DNA of 64,000 nt from Saprospiraceae bacterium UBA1994 (GCA_002335865.1 DDCY01000029.1:322620-386619), one strand, 5' to 3'; counted from the stretch's first letter, positions 1-9,033 are shown. Made by a program: numbers and translations. Notes: a model not told the origin generated them from the letters alone.

Positions 1-691
1 GGAGTGGTCCTGTAAAGTATTCGTCAAAATCAATAAGCGTTTTCACTTTTTTGATATCATTCATATCAATATACTCTGGATGAATTGTCGCTTTAAGACG
101 CATCTTAGCATTGAGTGATTGAAGGAAATTGTTTTGGTATTGATAATTGTACCAACTAGAGATCCGGTTCGATGATCCTGCCAAATCAATTGGGGCAGAT
201 ACGGATACTACAGATTTAATTTTACTATGTAAAGGATATTCTCCATCTGTAGTGTATTTGAGGTTCATATTGCCACCTAGGCTATATCCTATCAGATGAA
301 TCTCTTCATAATCCTTGGCAATCTTATTCACTACCATGTTGAGATCCATTGTGAACCCACTGTGATACATTGTCATAGTCCTATTCATCTCACCACTACA
401 GGATCTGTAATTGAGTGCACAGATGTCATATCCTTCTAAACTTAGTAGATTGGATATAGACATTATATATTGTGAGTAACTTCCTCCCTCTAGCCCGTGT
501 GATAGTATCGCTAGTTTCTGATTGTTCCCTCTTACAAAATCTAAATCTATAAAATCATCATCCATTGTTTCCCATCGTTCTCTTTTATATGTAGGCTTTT
601 GTTGCGTTCTATAAAAGTAGGTGTAGAGCGTATTAAGATGTCCATGTCGTAGCCACCATTTGGGTATATAGTCCGATTTGATTAGTGGCAT
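1..691 (-). CDS. YheT-family alpha/beta hydrolase, C-terminus cut by window edge
   Basis: I read about 230 codons on the minus strand from an ATG at 691; the gene continues past position 1. Visible motifs are an oxyanion-type HGLEGGS, then NYRSCSGEMNR, then the nucleophile elbow GYSLGGNMNLKY with Ser as the likely nucleophile. This order is typical of the YheT/EMB8-like hydrolases, a family with poorly known substrates. The Asp and His of the triad would lie beyond the edge or near it. The start is one base from the stop codon of the upstream GDPD gene, so the two are almost certainly co-transcribed. The family call is confident; the substrate is unknown. Confidence 0.85.
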   Translation of the reverse strand, partial: MPLIKSDYIPKWWLRHGHLNTLYTYFYRTQQKPTYKRERWETMDDDFIDLDFVRGNNQKLAILSHGLEGGSYSQYIMSISNLLSLEGYDICALNYRSCSGEMNRTMTMYHSGFTMDLNMVVNKIAKDYEEIHLIGYSLGGNMNLKYTTDGEYPLHSKIKSVVSVSAPIDLAGSSNRISSWYNYQYQNNFLQSLNAKMRLKATIHPEYIDMNDIKKVKTLIDFDEYFTGPL

Positions 692-692
692 A

Positions 693-1613
693 TTATCCTT
701 TGCTTAGTTGTAATCCCTTGTATATTTTTATAGCTCTATCAGGATAATCAGAAATTATGCCATGTACACCTAGTAGCATAATGCGTTTTAGGTCACTAAC
801 TTCATTTATTGTCCATGGTATGAGTTTCATTCCTTGTTCATTGCAATATTGTAATAGTTCAGTGTCTACTAGTTTGTGCGCTGGAGAATAGATGTCTGGG
901 ACAAATCCAAGTCTATCGATATTGTCTTCAAAGTTACTTGATGATGCTATGAGGTAAGCAAGTTTAATATCAGGTTTTTTCTGATGGATTAATTGTAGTG
1001 TTTCTATATCGAAGCATTGTAATATTATTCTTTCATTTAGATCATATTTAGCTAAAACTTTTAGCACTTCACCGATAAATATCTCAGCATCAGGATGGAA
1101 TTGATTATCGTATTTGGCCTTTCGTTTTATCTCTATACTGTATTGCACGGTAGGCAGCATATTGGCCTTGAGGTATGCTTCAATAGTATCGAATACCATA
1201 GATAACTTGGGTTTTATGATTGGCATTTTTCTTTGTAGAGGAAATTTAATATGCGGCTTTAGCCCCACATCATAGCTGGCGATAGTAGGGTAGTCCATCT
1301 TGAACATGTTGTGTGTATGCATATTCTTCTCATTTATCTCAAGTCTATCTGGACCTATAGATATGTAATGATGGAAGAATGGATCATGAGAAACTACTAC
1401 ACTATAATCTGCAGCTATGACTACATCCATTTCTAGAGTTGTGACTCCAAATTTCAGTGCTCGTATAAACCCTGGAATTGTGTTTTCTGGCATCAGACCT
1501 CTACAGCCTCTATGGCCTTGAATGTCAATATGGTCTGCTAACATATTTTTATTTTGACAAGAATAAATAAATGTAATTATAACCAATAAGGTTATCGTTC
1601 TAAATATATTCAT
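693..1613 (-). CDS. glycerophosphodiester phosphodiesterase family lipoprotein
   Basis: A 306-aa protein with a lipoprotein signal peptide ending FIYSC (Cys about 19), so it is probably anchored in an outer membrane. The GDPD domain fills the rest: HRGCRGLMPENT near residue 34 supplies the first catalytic His and Arg, LEMDVV supplies the metal-binding Glu-x-Asp, and VVSHDP supplies the second His. The C-terminal IIPWTINE and GIISDYPD segments also fit the TIM-barrel fold. Family members split glycerophosphodiesters into glycerol-3-phosphate and an alcohol. It is the first gene of a two-gene unit with the YheT-like hydrolase, suggesting lipid turnover. A -7 box lies just before the ATG. Confidence 0.9.
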   Translation of the reverse strand: MNIFRTITLLVIITFIYSCQNKNMLADHIDIQGHRGCRGLMPENTIPGFIRALKFGVTTLEMDVVIAADYSVVVSHDPFFHHYISIGPDRLEINEKNMHTHNMFKMDYPTIASYDVGLKPHIKFPLQRKMPIIKPKLSMVFDTIEAYLKANMLPTVQYSIEIKRKAKYDNQFHPDAEIFIGEVLKVLAKYDLNERIILQCFDIETLQLIHQKKPDIKLAYLIASSSNFEDNIDRLGFVPDIYSPAHKLVDTELLQYCNEQGMKLIPWTINEVSDLKRIMLLGVHGIISDYPDRAIKIYKGLQLSKG

Positions 1614-1617
1614 AGCG

Positions 1618-1625
1618 CAAAGATA
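1618..1625 (-). promoter_or_regulatory. Bacteroidota -7 promoter element (TATCTTTG) for the GDPD-yheT unit
   Basis: On the minus strand TATCTTTG matches TAnnTTTG exactly and ends four bases before the ATG at 1613. No TTG is visible at the -33 distance. A transcript starting the usual few bases downstream would be leaderless or nearly so. Confidence 0.4.
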
Positions 1626-1716
1626 GTGAATCGACTAGTTGGCACTATGTTTTTGTATATTGTACACAGGTTATGTATCAATGATTAATTAATATATTTT
1701 CATTAGATCTCTTTGT

Positions 1717-1724
1717 TTACTTTT
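1717..1724 (+). promoter_or_regulatory. -7 promoter element (TACTTTTG) that decides the ftsX start
   Basis: TACTTTTG matches TAnnTTTG exactly. It lies downstream of a possible ATG at 1713 and 12 bases before the ATG at 1737, so a transcript from here could only use 1737. No clear -33 TTG is visible. Confidence 0.4.
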
Positions 1725-1736
1725 GAGCATAACAAT

Positions 1737-2603
1737 ATGAATAATTCTAAAAGTAACACTTCGAAGCCAAGTTATAGATATGCAGTGATATCTATTTCTA
1801 TTGTGTTGTACTTTCTTGGTATATACCTTATGCTCTATCTCCAATCGAAAAAGATAGATCAGATGATCAAAGAACAATTAAGTATAGTCGTAGAACTTAA
1901 GGACAGCCTCCTGCAATCTGAAATACAGGTCATAGAAGTGGCAATCAAACGACAAACTGGCGTGATTGACAATAGCATTTCTCATCATGATAAGGCATCA
2001 GGGAGTGAAATCATGGGAGATGTAGTACTTACTGGCTTTCGTAAAGGTGAGAGTCCTTTCAAAGATATGATGACATTTAGACTTCAAGCAGAATCCTATA
2101 CTGATGAGAATCTTAATATCATCGAGAAATCTCTAATGAAAGAGCATGTTGTACATGATATATTTTTTGAAAATGAATCAGATATTGGGGTACACGATTT
2201 GGTTTATAAGTTATCGTTGCTTTTTTTACTGTTGAGTATAATATTCGTAGCCTTGGCGTTGATTATTATACATAATACTCTCAGTCTCAGTTTATATGCG
2301 GACAGGTGGGAGATCAAGACGATGGAGTTAGTGGGTGCTCGCAAATCGTTTATAAGAAAACCCTATTTGGCCCATGGTCGTATCATAGGTCAGAGAGCAT
2401 TTTGGTTAGCAGCTATTGCTTTGTTGGGCACAGTAGGTATTTTATACTTCTCAATTAGTGTATTTGTAAGTATTTTGTATTGGCCTTATCTGATACTCAC
2501 ATTAGTGATATTGTTCGTCTTAAGTACCTTAATTACTATGGTTTCTACCTTTACTGTAGTTAACAAGTTTTTGGAGCAGAAACTTAGTGAACTGCATGGC
2601 TGA
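1737..2603 (+). CDS. ftsX: cell division ABC-transporter permease FtsX
   Basis: With the start at 1737 the protein is 288 aa: a cytoplasmic tail, one membrane segment (about residues 18-38), an extracytoplasmic loop of about 120 residues, and three further membrane helices in the C-terminal half. The cytoplasmic piece WEIKTMELVGARKSFIRKPYLAHG is the conserved FtsX coupling-helix region. FtsX works with the ATPase FtsE to activate peptidoglycan hydrolases at division; no ftsE is in this window. An upstream ATG at 1713 adds eight residues but precedes the putative -7 element. The following DUF3098-uppP-truB order is one I associate with Bacteroidota. Confidence 0.88.
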   Translation: MNNSKSNTSKPSYRYAVISISIVLYFLGIYLMLYLQSKKIDQMIKEQLSIVVELKDSLLQSEIQVIEVAIKRQTGVIDNSISHHDKASGSEIMGDVVLTGFRKGESPFKDMMTFRLQAESYTDENLNIIEKSLMKEHVVHDIFFENESDIGVHDLVYKLSLLFLLLSIIFVALALIIIHNTLSLSLYADRWEIKTMELVGARKSFIRKPYLAHGRIIGQRAFWLAAIALLGTVGILYFSISVFVSILYWPYLILTLVILFVLSTLITMVSTFTVVNKFLEQKLSELHG

Positions 2604-2667
2604 TATCCTATGAGAGTCAACTAATAGTTAAGTAGAAGATAGAAAGTGGTGATTAACTAAAAATCAA

Positions 2668-2675
2668 TACATTTG
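2668..2675 (+). promoter_or_regulatory. -7 promoter element (TACATTTG) for the DUF3098-uppP-truB group
   Basis: An exact TAnnTTTG match 23 bases before the ATG at 2699, in the 95-base gap after ftsX. It suggests that the downstream genes can be transcribed separately from ftsX. No TTG is seen at the -33 distance. Confidence 0.4.
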
Positions 2676-2698
2676 CAATAAGTATTATACATTAATAT

Positions 2699-3016
2699 AT
2701 GAGCCAAAGTAAAGAAAGTAAAAAGGTGGTAGTCAATCCATCATCAATTAGTAATCTAAAAGCTACAACCAGTAGTCAAATAGAATCAACTTCAACAACT
2801 GGAGGATTTCTATTCGGTCGTAAAAACTTTACGATAATGCTTATCGGTTTAGCACTTATTGGATTAGGTATGTTACTTATGTCTGGAGGGAGTATGCCAA
2901 GCCCTGATGTATGGGATGAAGATATTATCTATAGTACTCGACGAACACTGATCGCACCTTTAGTAATACTGATTGGTCTGGGTCTTCAGATATATGCCAT
3001 CTTTGCTAAGAAGTAA
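2699..3016 (+). CDS. DUF3098 small membrane protein
   Basis: A 105-aa protein with a Ser/Thr/Asn-rich cytoplasmic N-terminus, the motif FLFGRKNFTIMLIGLALIGLG opening the first membrane helix (about 38-60), a short loop with MPSPDVWDEDIIYSTRR, and a second helix (about 82-102). This matches the DUF3098 family, which in Bacteroidota sits between ftsX and uppP as here. Its function is not known. The position suggests a role near cell envelope assembly or division, which is inference from location only. Confidence 0.8.
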   Translation: MSQSKESKKVVVNPSSISNLKATTSSQIESTSTTGGFLFGRKNFTIMLIGLALIGLGMLLMSGGSMPSPDVWDEDIIYSTRRTLIAPLVILIGLGLQIYAIFAKK

Positions 3017-3053
3017 TCACATACATTCAAATCAATAATAAAATTAAGTCTAT

Positions 3054-3848
3054 ATGTGGGATGCGTTGCAGGCCATTATATTAGGTGTAGTACAAGGCCT
3101 TACGGAGTTTTTGCCGGTAAGTAGTAGTGGGCATTTAGAGTTGGCCAAAGTAATACTCGGAAATGATGAGATTGGTGCGGCCAGTATATTGATGACAGTA
3201 GTATTACATTTTGCTACAGCGCTGAGTACAATAGTAGTATTTCGAAAAGATGTTTTGGAGATTATTACTGGCTTATTTTCTGATACAGAATCTAGAAATT
3301 TTGCGATTAAGATTATTGTATCTATGATTCCAGCGGCTATCGTTGGTGTCTTATTTGAAGATCAGATTGATTCCCTTTTTACTAATAATATTTTACTGGT
3401 CTGCTGTATGTTACTTGTGACAGCCTCTCTATTATTCGTAGCGGATAAAGCAAAGACGACTGATAAGGGAGTATCCTTTAGTAATGCATTATTAATCGGG
3501 ATTTCACAAGCGGTAGCAATCATGCCAGGAATCTCTAGATCGGGCGCCACGATATCTACTTCAGTATTATTGGGAGTGGATAGAGAAAAGGCAGCAAGAT
3601 TTTCTTTTTTGATGGTAGTGCCTTTGATCTTTGGTAAGATAGCTAAGGATCTTCTTGATGGAGAATTTACCAGGACGCAAGTCAATTTCTTAGATCTTGG
3701 ATTAGGTTTCGCAGCAGCATTCTTTACTGGATTATTGGCTTGTACATGGATGATCAAACTTGTAAAAAATAGTCAACTCAAACATTTTGCTTACTACTGT
3801 GTAGTGGTAGCAATCATCGGAATAGTATATGTCTTTGCAGCAGGATAA
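3054..3848 (+). CDS. uppP: undecaprenyl-diphosphatase UppP (BacA)
   Basis: A 264-aa integral membrane phosphatase of normal length. The two signature regions are present: EFLPVSSSGHLE (about residues 17-28), with the catalytic Glu and Ser/His cluster, and PGISRSGATIS (about 160-170), with the catalytic Arg. About eight hydrophobic segments are visible. It removes a phosphate from undecaprenyl diphosphate at the periplasmic face, recycling the lipid carrier for peptidoglycan and surface polysaccharide. It is 37 bases after DUF3098 and closely followed by truB, so operon transcription is likely. Confidence 0.96.
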   Translation: MWDALQAIILGVVQGLTEFLPVSSSGHLELAKVILGNDEIGAASILMTVVLHFATALSTIVVFRKDVLEIITGLFSDTESRNFAIKIIVSMIPAAIVGVLFEDQIDSLFTNNILLVCCMLLVTASLLFVADKAKTTDKGVSFSNALLIGISQAVAIMPGISRSGATISTSVLLGVDREKAARFSFLMVVPLIFGKIAKDLLDGEFTRTQVNFLDLGLGFAAAFFTGLLACTWMIKLVKNSQLKHFAYYCVVVAIIGIVYVFAAG

Positions 3849-3873
3849 GATCATTTCATCTTCTCATCTACCT

Positions 3874-4590
3874 ATGGACTTTGATCTTAGATCAGGTGCA
3901 ATGATCTTGATAGATAAACCTAAAGGCTGGACATCATTTGATGTTGTAAATAAGGTTAGACATGCTATACGTCATCACTTGAAAATTAAGAAATTTAAAG
4001 TAGGACATAGCGGTACTCTAGATCCAATGGCGACGGGCTTATTATTGTTGTGTATAGGCAAGTATACCAAACTTCTACATGATCTCACTTCTGTTAACAA
4101 AAGTTATTCAGGTTCGATAAAATTGGGCGCAACCACGCCAAGTTATGATGCAGAGTCTGATGAAGATCAATGCTTTCCAACGGATCATATTACTGATGAA
4201 ATGTTGACTATAGCGGCTCAATCTTTTGTCGGAGGGTATGCACAGATTCCACCAATATTCTCTGCTATCAAATTAGATGGCCAGGCACTCTACAAACTAG
4301 CTCGAAGAGGTGAAACTATTGAACTCAAACCGAGAGATGTAATGATCCACAGTTTTGATCTGCACCCAATGGAAAATAATAATGTAGATTTTATCTGTGC
4401 ATGTGGGAAAGGAACTTACATTAGGTCGTTAGCTTTTGATTTAGGTAAAGGAGTAGACTCTGGAGGATATCTTACTGTATTACGCAGAGAGACTGTCGAA
4501 GAGTATAATGTTTCTGATGCGCTTACTGTTGATGAAGCAGTAAATTGGGTGAGGAGTGTCGACTTAGAAGCTCAAATCATTCCTCAATAA
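3874..4590 (+). CDS. truB: tRNA pseudouridine(55) synthase TruB
   Basis: Makes pseudouridine 55 in the T-loop of tRNAs. The catalytic motif HSGTLDPMATGLL, with the nucleophilic Asp, is present about 45 residues in, followed by the conserved SYSGSIKLG, GGYAQIPPIFSAIK and CGKGTYIRSLAFDLG segments. I place the start at ATG 3874 (MDFDLRSG, 238 aa) because relatives begin with a similar MDF segment just before the LLIDKP strand. An in-frame ATG at 3829 would add 15 residues and overlap uppP by 20 bases. The stop directly abuts the stop of the convergent gene. Confidence 0.93.
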   Translation: MDFDLRSGAMILIDKPKGWTSFDVVNKVRHAIRHHLKIKKFKVGHSGTLDPMATGLLLLCIGKYTKLLHDLTSVNKSYSGSIKLGATTPSYDAESDEDQCFPTDHITDEMLTIAAQSFVGGYAQIPPIFSAIKLDGQALYKLARRGETIELKPRDVMIHSFDLHPMENNNVDFICACGKGTYIRSLAFDLGKGVDSGGYLTVLRRETVEEYNVSDALTVDEAVNWVRSVDLEAQIIPQ

Positions 4591-7500
4591 TTAAAGCTTA
4601 ATCCAAGATTTATTAGCTTTGTGACCATCATTATTCTTAATGTTTATTCTATATATTCCGTTAATTAGATGCTTTACATTTATAGTCAATTTATTATCTC
4701 CGAGGTTATAATTTAAATTGTTTTTATAGATAACCGTTCTTCCCATTGCATCTAATACTGTTACATCGAATTGGCTATTTCTCGATGCATTTACTACTAT
4801 GTTTAATTGATCAGAAGCCGGGTTAGGGAATATGGAAATTGATTCAATATATTCCATGTCAACACTATTAGTTTCTAATACATTTCTTCTTCCAGGACTA
4901 CCATTGATGTTGATGTCTTCATAGTTTTCTGGAAGGGTGTTATCTAGTATGGGATTGAGTAATTCTAGAGTATAACCATTGCCATTAGCTGCATTGGGCC
5001 ATGGAGCCATGGAGGAGTAAGATACACTATCTATCAACTCATCGGCTGCATTGAATATTCTCACTTGATCATTGCCGCCCAGTCCAAAACCTAAATTTTC
5101 GATTGTTTCTACGTCGCTGTGTACATTAGTGAATTTCTCTTGGTTCTCTACGATTACTATAAAGTCTCCAGACGTCAATGTCATATCCGGAATTATAAAT
5201 TCATGTTCGTCATTATCATCTTTAATAATCCAACTCGAAAGGTCAATGTTCAAAGTGCTAGGATTGTGCAATTCCAACCAATCTCCAGCATCCGATTCGT
5301 CAGATGATTTATAATTGATTTCATTGATGACTATTTGGGGTTCATTGATTTCTAAAGCTTTGAAGTGGGGGATCAACATCATGTTATTTGACATGTCTAG
5401 TTCCAATGCATCAAAACTAGAATTGACACTTCCAGACCAATGGCTAAACTCATACCCCGGTAATGCAATTGCTTTTATAGGATAAGGGTTGTCTTCAAAG
5501 TAATCGCCACTCCAGTTGTTGTTTTTGATAGTGAGGGTACTTACTTCTACAAAGCCTTTATCTATTTCATTATTTACTATGTTAAGAGTGTGTGTGTTAG
5601 GAAGATTAAATTCACTAAGTATGTGACCTTTCATGAGATTAGGTCTTTGTAATGCAAAGTTTTTCATTCTATTGATATGCTGATTCCAGGTTCCTATATT
5701 GCCTGACCATCTTATATAATGTCTACTTATTTCTGGTTGGAGTACATCCATTTTAGTCTCAATAATTTCTACTATATTTTCTGGAAGGAATCTAGAATTC
5801 ATAAAGTCAGCTAATCTATTGACAAGATCAATTCTGAAATTTCTATTTTGAAATAGACCTCGAAAGAGTTGTGTTGCCCAAGGAGGGTTGGGCCAATTAG
5901 GACCATTCGCTTCTAGCACAAAGGCTATAGTATTTCTATACTGTCCAAATTCTTCGAACAGATTAAAACTAAAATCCGTATCAAATAATATCCATCTCCA
6001 TTTTCCATTTTTGTGTCGCCAATATTTATTGTTGTTGCCGGGCCAATCTGTATTGTTGGTGTATATCTGTACTGCGTAATAATCTATGAAGTTGTCTATA
6101 TCTATTTGGTCAGTTATCGAAACGTAGATATCAGGACTAGATACGTCTGCATTAGAGACTAGGTTGAGCAGTGATAAGTAATCCGTATTACTTCCTTGTA
6201 TTATCTCAGCGTTAAATTCTAACAGGTCTATACTGTCAGGGTCAACGTCGAATCTTCTTGCCAAAAAATGTTCATTTACTTTTTCTCTCAAGTGATACAT
6301 TCCCCAATATTCTTTATTGATGTATGTAACTACACTTTGGTATGCTTGCGATTCTAAATCTAAGTCTTTGATCAATTCGTGAGTTATGATATCACGCATG
6401 TTAGAGACTAGATTGTCATTGCCTGCGTTACGGAGTACTATCGATCCATAAGACTGGTAACTTCTTTCTTCAAATATTGGATATTTGATATCACTGAGAC
6501 CATATTTTTTTCTGGCGAATAGAGACAAAGATCGCTGATCATTTGCACGACTCCATCCACCAAATATTTTCACTCCACCGTTAAGTGCTACTTTTAATTC
6601 ATTATCCATACCATAGTAGCTTATATGAATAGGTTTCTCCTCATCCTTCCAAAAGTTGGCGCCAAAAAATGGAAATTCATTAGTGAAATTATTGCCATAG
6701 GCATAAATACCATCTTCTTCATCAAATAGATTTTTTGGATCGGTAATCAAACTTACTACTGGTAGCAAATGATCTTCATCTATTATATAATTACGGCTGG
6801 CGACTTTGGAAGGGAGGTATCCATCACGAAATAGTCTAGCTCTGATAGTTGTACTAGAAGAGATATTGATAGGTGTGGTGTGAAGTGTAGAGGTAGCATC
6901 AGGAATAGTAGAGTCTGTAGTATATCGAATAGAAGTAAAAGGTTCAGAAGTACTCAACGCTAACGTGAGTGCATCGACTTGTCCACCGTTATTAGAAAAT
7001 AGTATTTCGCCATTTAATACTCCTTGGTAACCTAAGCTCGAATTGATCTCATCAGGAGTAGTTATATTAAAATATCTTAAATTCCCGAAAGGTGTGTACC
7101 CAAACGATATCTCAGTAGGAAGGTTGGCAATGACTATACTATCGTGAATATTTCCATTGGGTTCTATGACATATATCGTTTCTGATTCTGAAGATACCTT
7201 AAAGTCTGTATGTAATCTGGAGGTACGATATTTAAGTAAGGGATGTACCTCTGATCCGTCTTGAGTAGTAGTATTGTATCTTGCCGTAAGAAATGGTCTC
7301 AAGGTCAAGTCCGAAGAGCTAGTCACATTATTATGCACTTGTATGGCTAGTACATTCTCCCCATCTTGTAACAGATCTAGGAAGTCCATTAGGTCATAGT
7401 GGTCCGGATCACCACCGGTATAAATTTTAGCTTCTTTATCAGTATTGGCTAATGAGAGATAGTTAGGAGCAGCTCCGTCTATATTGTCTCTAGTGATTTC

Positions 7501-8082
7501 TACACCATTTATAAATGCCACAAAAGCATCATCGAAGTCTATGTCTAGATAGAGATTAGTGATGGCGTTTACATTCTCTATATTGAATGTTTTTCTTACA
7601 AAAACAGATCTAGTTCCAAATGACACATTTGTAACATCATCACCATCACCATAACCAAATCCACCTTGCCCCTGATCCCAATTGCTATCATTGTAACCAG
7701 TTTTTTTCCAGCCGTTTCCTTGATTTTGAGTAGGTGCGATGTAACGAAATATATCATCCTCTCTAACCAATGATCTAGCTGATCCAGCACTTATTCTATT
7801 CTTGCCTGAGGCCCATAGATATTCATATGCGCCACTATTTAAAATCTTATTGGTGAATGTCCAATACGGCTCATTACCTATCTTATCTGTCAAAGACCAT
7901 CCTTCTAGATTGATGGCTTCAGTAGATAGATTATGGAGTTCTATCCAATCTGGGGTATCACCATCTTCGTCTTGGTACACGGTATTGGATGCCTGTACTT
8001 CGTTGATGCGGATGCTTTGGCCATATGAAACAGAACAGCACCATAAGTAACAAATAGCTAAACTTAATAGTCGAATAGACAT
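4591..8082 (-). CDS. secreted lamin-tail / CotH-kinase-like protein with T9SS sorting domain
   Basis: An 1163-aa exported protein. Order: signal peptide ending near SYGQ (about 21); lamin-tail domain (about 22-97, PDWIELHN); a galactose-binding-like region (NDSNWDQGQGGFGYGDGDD, about 130-150); a chitobiase/hexosaminidase-type C-terminal beta domain (about 360-430, SIRYTTDSTIPD); a CotH-like kinase region (about 440-800) with GMYHLREKVNE near 600 and the metal-binding-type ILFDTDFSF near 700; a second lamin-tail domain (about 930-1050, GDWLELHNPS); and a C-terminal sorting domain starting SIFPNPASDQLNI. Some CotH proteins phosphorylate other proteins, but the target here is unknown. Monocistronic; its stop abuts truB. 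Confidence 0.85.
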   Translation of the reverse strand: MSIRLLSLAICYLWCCSVSYGQSIRINEVQASNTVYQDEDGDTPDWIELHNLSTEAINLEGWSLTDKIGNEPYWTFTNKILNSGAYEYLWASGKNRISAGSARSLVREDDIFRYIAPTQNQGNGWKKTGYNDSNWDQGQGGFGYGDGDDVTNVSFGTRSVFVRKTFNIENVNAITNLYLDIDFDDAFVAFINGVEITRDNIDGAAPNYLSLANTDKEAKIYTGGDPDHYDLMDFLDLLQDGENVLAIQVHNNVTSSSDLTLRPFLTARYNTTTQDGSEVHPLLKYRTSRLHTDFKVSSESETIYVIEPNGNIHDSIVIANLPTEISFGYTPFGNLRYFNITTPDEINSSLGYQGVLNGEILFSNNGGQVDALTLALSTSEPFTSIRYTTDSTIPDATSTLHTTPINISSSTTIRARLFRDGYLPSKVASRNYIIDEDHLLPVVSLITDPKNLFDEEDGIYAYGNNFTNEFPFFGANFWKDEEKPIHISYYGMDNELKVALNGGVKIFGGWSRANDQRSLSLFARKKYGLSDIKYPIFEERSYQSYGSIVLRNAGNDNLVSNMRDIITHELIKDLDLESQAYQSVVTYINKEYWGMYHLREKVNEHFLARRFDVDPDSIDLLEFNAEIIQGSNTDYLSLLNLVSNADVSSPDIYVSITDQIDIDNFIDYYAVQIYTNNTDWPGNNNKYWRHKNGKWRWILFDTDFSFNLFEEFGQYRNTIAFVLEANGPNWPNPPWATQLFRGLFQNRNFRIDLVNRLADFMNSRFLPENIVEIIETKMDVLQPEISRHYIRWSGNIGTWNQHINRMKNFALQRPNLMKGHILSEFNLPNTHTLNIVNNEIDKGFVEVSTLTIKNNNWSGDYFEDNPYPIKAIALPGYEFSHWSGSVNSSFDALELDMSNNMMLIPHFKALEINEPQIVINEINYKSSDESDAGDWLELHNPSTLNIDLSSWIIKDDNDEHEFIIPDMTLTSGDFIVIVENQEKFTNVHSDVETIENLGFGLGGNDQVRIFNAADELIDSVSYSSMAPWPNAANGNGYTLELLNPILDNTLPENYEDININGSPGRRNVLETNSVDMEYIESISIFPNPASDQLNIVVNASRNSQFDVTVLDAMGRTVIYKNNLNYNLGDNKLTINVKHLINGIYRINIKNNDGHKANKSWIKL

Positions 8083-8241
8083 GGGAGTATATTAATTTAA
8101 TTCTTAAAGGTAGTATAATCAAGTGTTTGCAACAATGAATAATACACAAAAATGAATAGAAAGGGTATTTTAAATCCATTAGTCTACTCTTCTGTCTTCC
8201 ATCATGATCAATGCAAATCAGAAAAGAATAAGAAAAAGTAT

Positions 8242-8249
8242 TATATTTG
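8242..8249 (+). promoter_or_regulatory. -7 promoter element (TATATTTG) upstream of rpsO
   Basis: An exact TAnnTTTG match. It would start a transcript near 8255, giving rpsO a leader of about 57 bases. This leader has a run of GC-containing sequence unlike the AT-rich surroundings, but I cannot draw a firm structure. Confidence 0.45.
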
Positions 8250-8311
8250 CGGCCGCTAACGACGTATCCATGAGATCGTCCATTTGGTAACTTTATAAAT
8301 TATAACACATT

Positions 8312-8587
8312 ATGCCTACTTACAAGACAGAAGGAAAGTTGGATGAAATTTTCGCTGAGTACGGTGGAAGTGCTAAAAACACTGGATCTACAGAAGGTCA
8401 AGCAGCATTATTCACATTCAGAATCAAAGAACTTTCAGCACATTTACACAAAAACCACAAAGATCACTCTTCAAGAAGAGCGCTACTTACATTAGTGGGT
8501 AAAAGAAAGAGATTGTTAGACTATCTAGCAAAGAAAGACATTACAAAATATAGAGACCTCATCGTTAAGCTTGGTATTAGAAAGTAA
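8312..8587 (+). CDS. rpsO: 30S ribosomal protein S15
   Basis: 91 aa, the normal S15 length. The conserved GSTEGQAALFTFRIKELSAHL and the basic loop HKDHSSRRALL are present, followed by VGKRKRLLDYLAK. S15 binds 16S rRNA at the three-way junction of helices 20-22 early in 30S assembly. It is followed by a strong terminator and then pnp. The rpsO-pnp neighbourhood is conserved well outside this phylum, but the terminator and a 446-base gap make separate transcription likely here. Confidence 0.98.
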   Translation: MPTYKTEGKLDEIFAEYGGSAKNTGSTEGQAALFTFRIKELSAHLHKNHKDHSSRRALLTLVGKRKRLLDYLAKKDITKYRDLIVKLGIRK

Positions 8588-8612
8588 GCTTTGACTTATT
8601 TTAAGAGTTTAT

Positions 8613-8650
8613 AGAGGTATCTTCATTTTTGGAGATGCCTCTTCTTCTTT
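8613..8650 (+). terminator. intrinsic terminator after rpsO
   Basis: A 10-bp stem (AGAGGTATCT with AGATGCCTCT, one G-T pair) with a 10-base loop is followed by a T-rich tail. It begins 25 bases after the rpsO stop. Confidence 0.8.
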
Positions 8651-9033
8651 AGCTAATTTCATAATATTTAGCGCTACAATTACATTACATATTAATATAA
8701 TCTGCGATATATAATGTTATTTTTGTGGTTTAAGGCTTTTCGAAGCTTCAATTTATTTGGCAAGTCTGTTTTTATACTTATTCTTTTCGGAGATACGTTA
8801 TTAGACTTTCCGATCGAAAATGCCACTTTTGCAAGCATTTTCTACCAATATTGAAAAGACAACTATTATAAATATAAAATTTCTAGAGGTCTTTTGTAAT
8901 GCGGGTTTAGCATCATTTTATACTTCATTTCGAAGTGTCTTTTATAACAGCAAAGGGTTGTTATTCTTTAACATGATCTAAACAGAAGACTTTACAAAAG
9001 TTCTAGGTTACACAAACACAATTCAAACAAATT
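8651..9033 (+). other. long gap before pnp, probable pnp leader
   Basis: This stretch of 383 bases lies between the rpsO terminator and pnp. A TATTTTTG box at 8718-8725 could be the pnp -7 element, giving a leader of about 300 bases. PNPase genes are often autoregulated through their leaders, but I see no long perfect hairpin. A minus-strand frame of 48 codons (8692-8838) is open but looks like nothing I recognise, so I do not call it a gene. Confidence 0.35.

Noticed and set aside
3362..3757. Minus-strand frame of 131 codons opposite uppP
   Set aside because: A shadow frame of a well-identified gene.
7596..7790. Minus-strand frame (64 codons) within the 1163-aa gene
   Set aside because: A shadow of the lamin-tail/CotH reading frame, with no independent support.
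8692..8838. Minus-strand 48-codon frame in the pnp leader
   Set aside because: It has an ATG but no promoter and no recognisable family, and a frame of this length is common by chance in AT-rich DNA.
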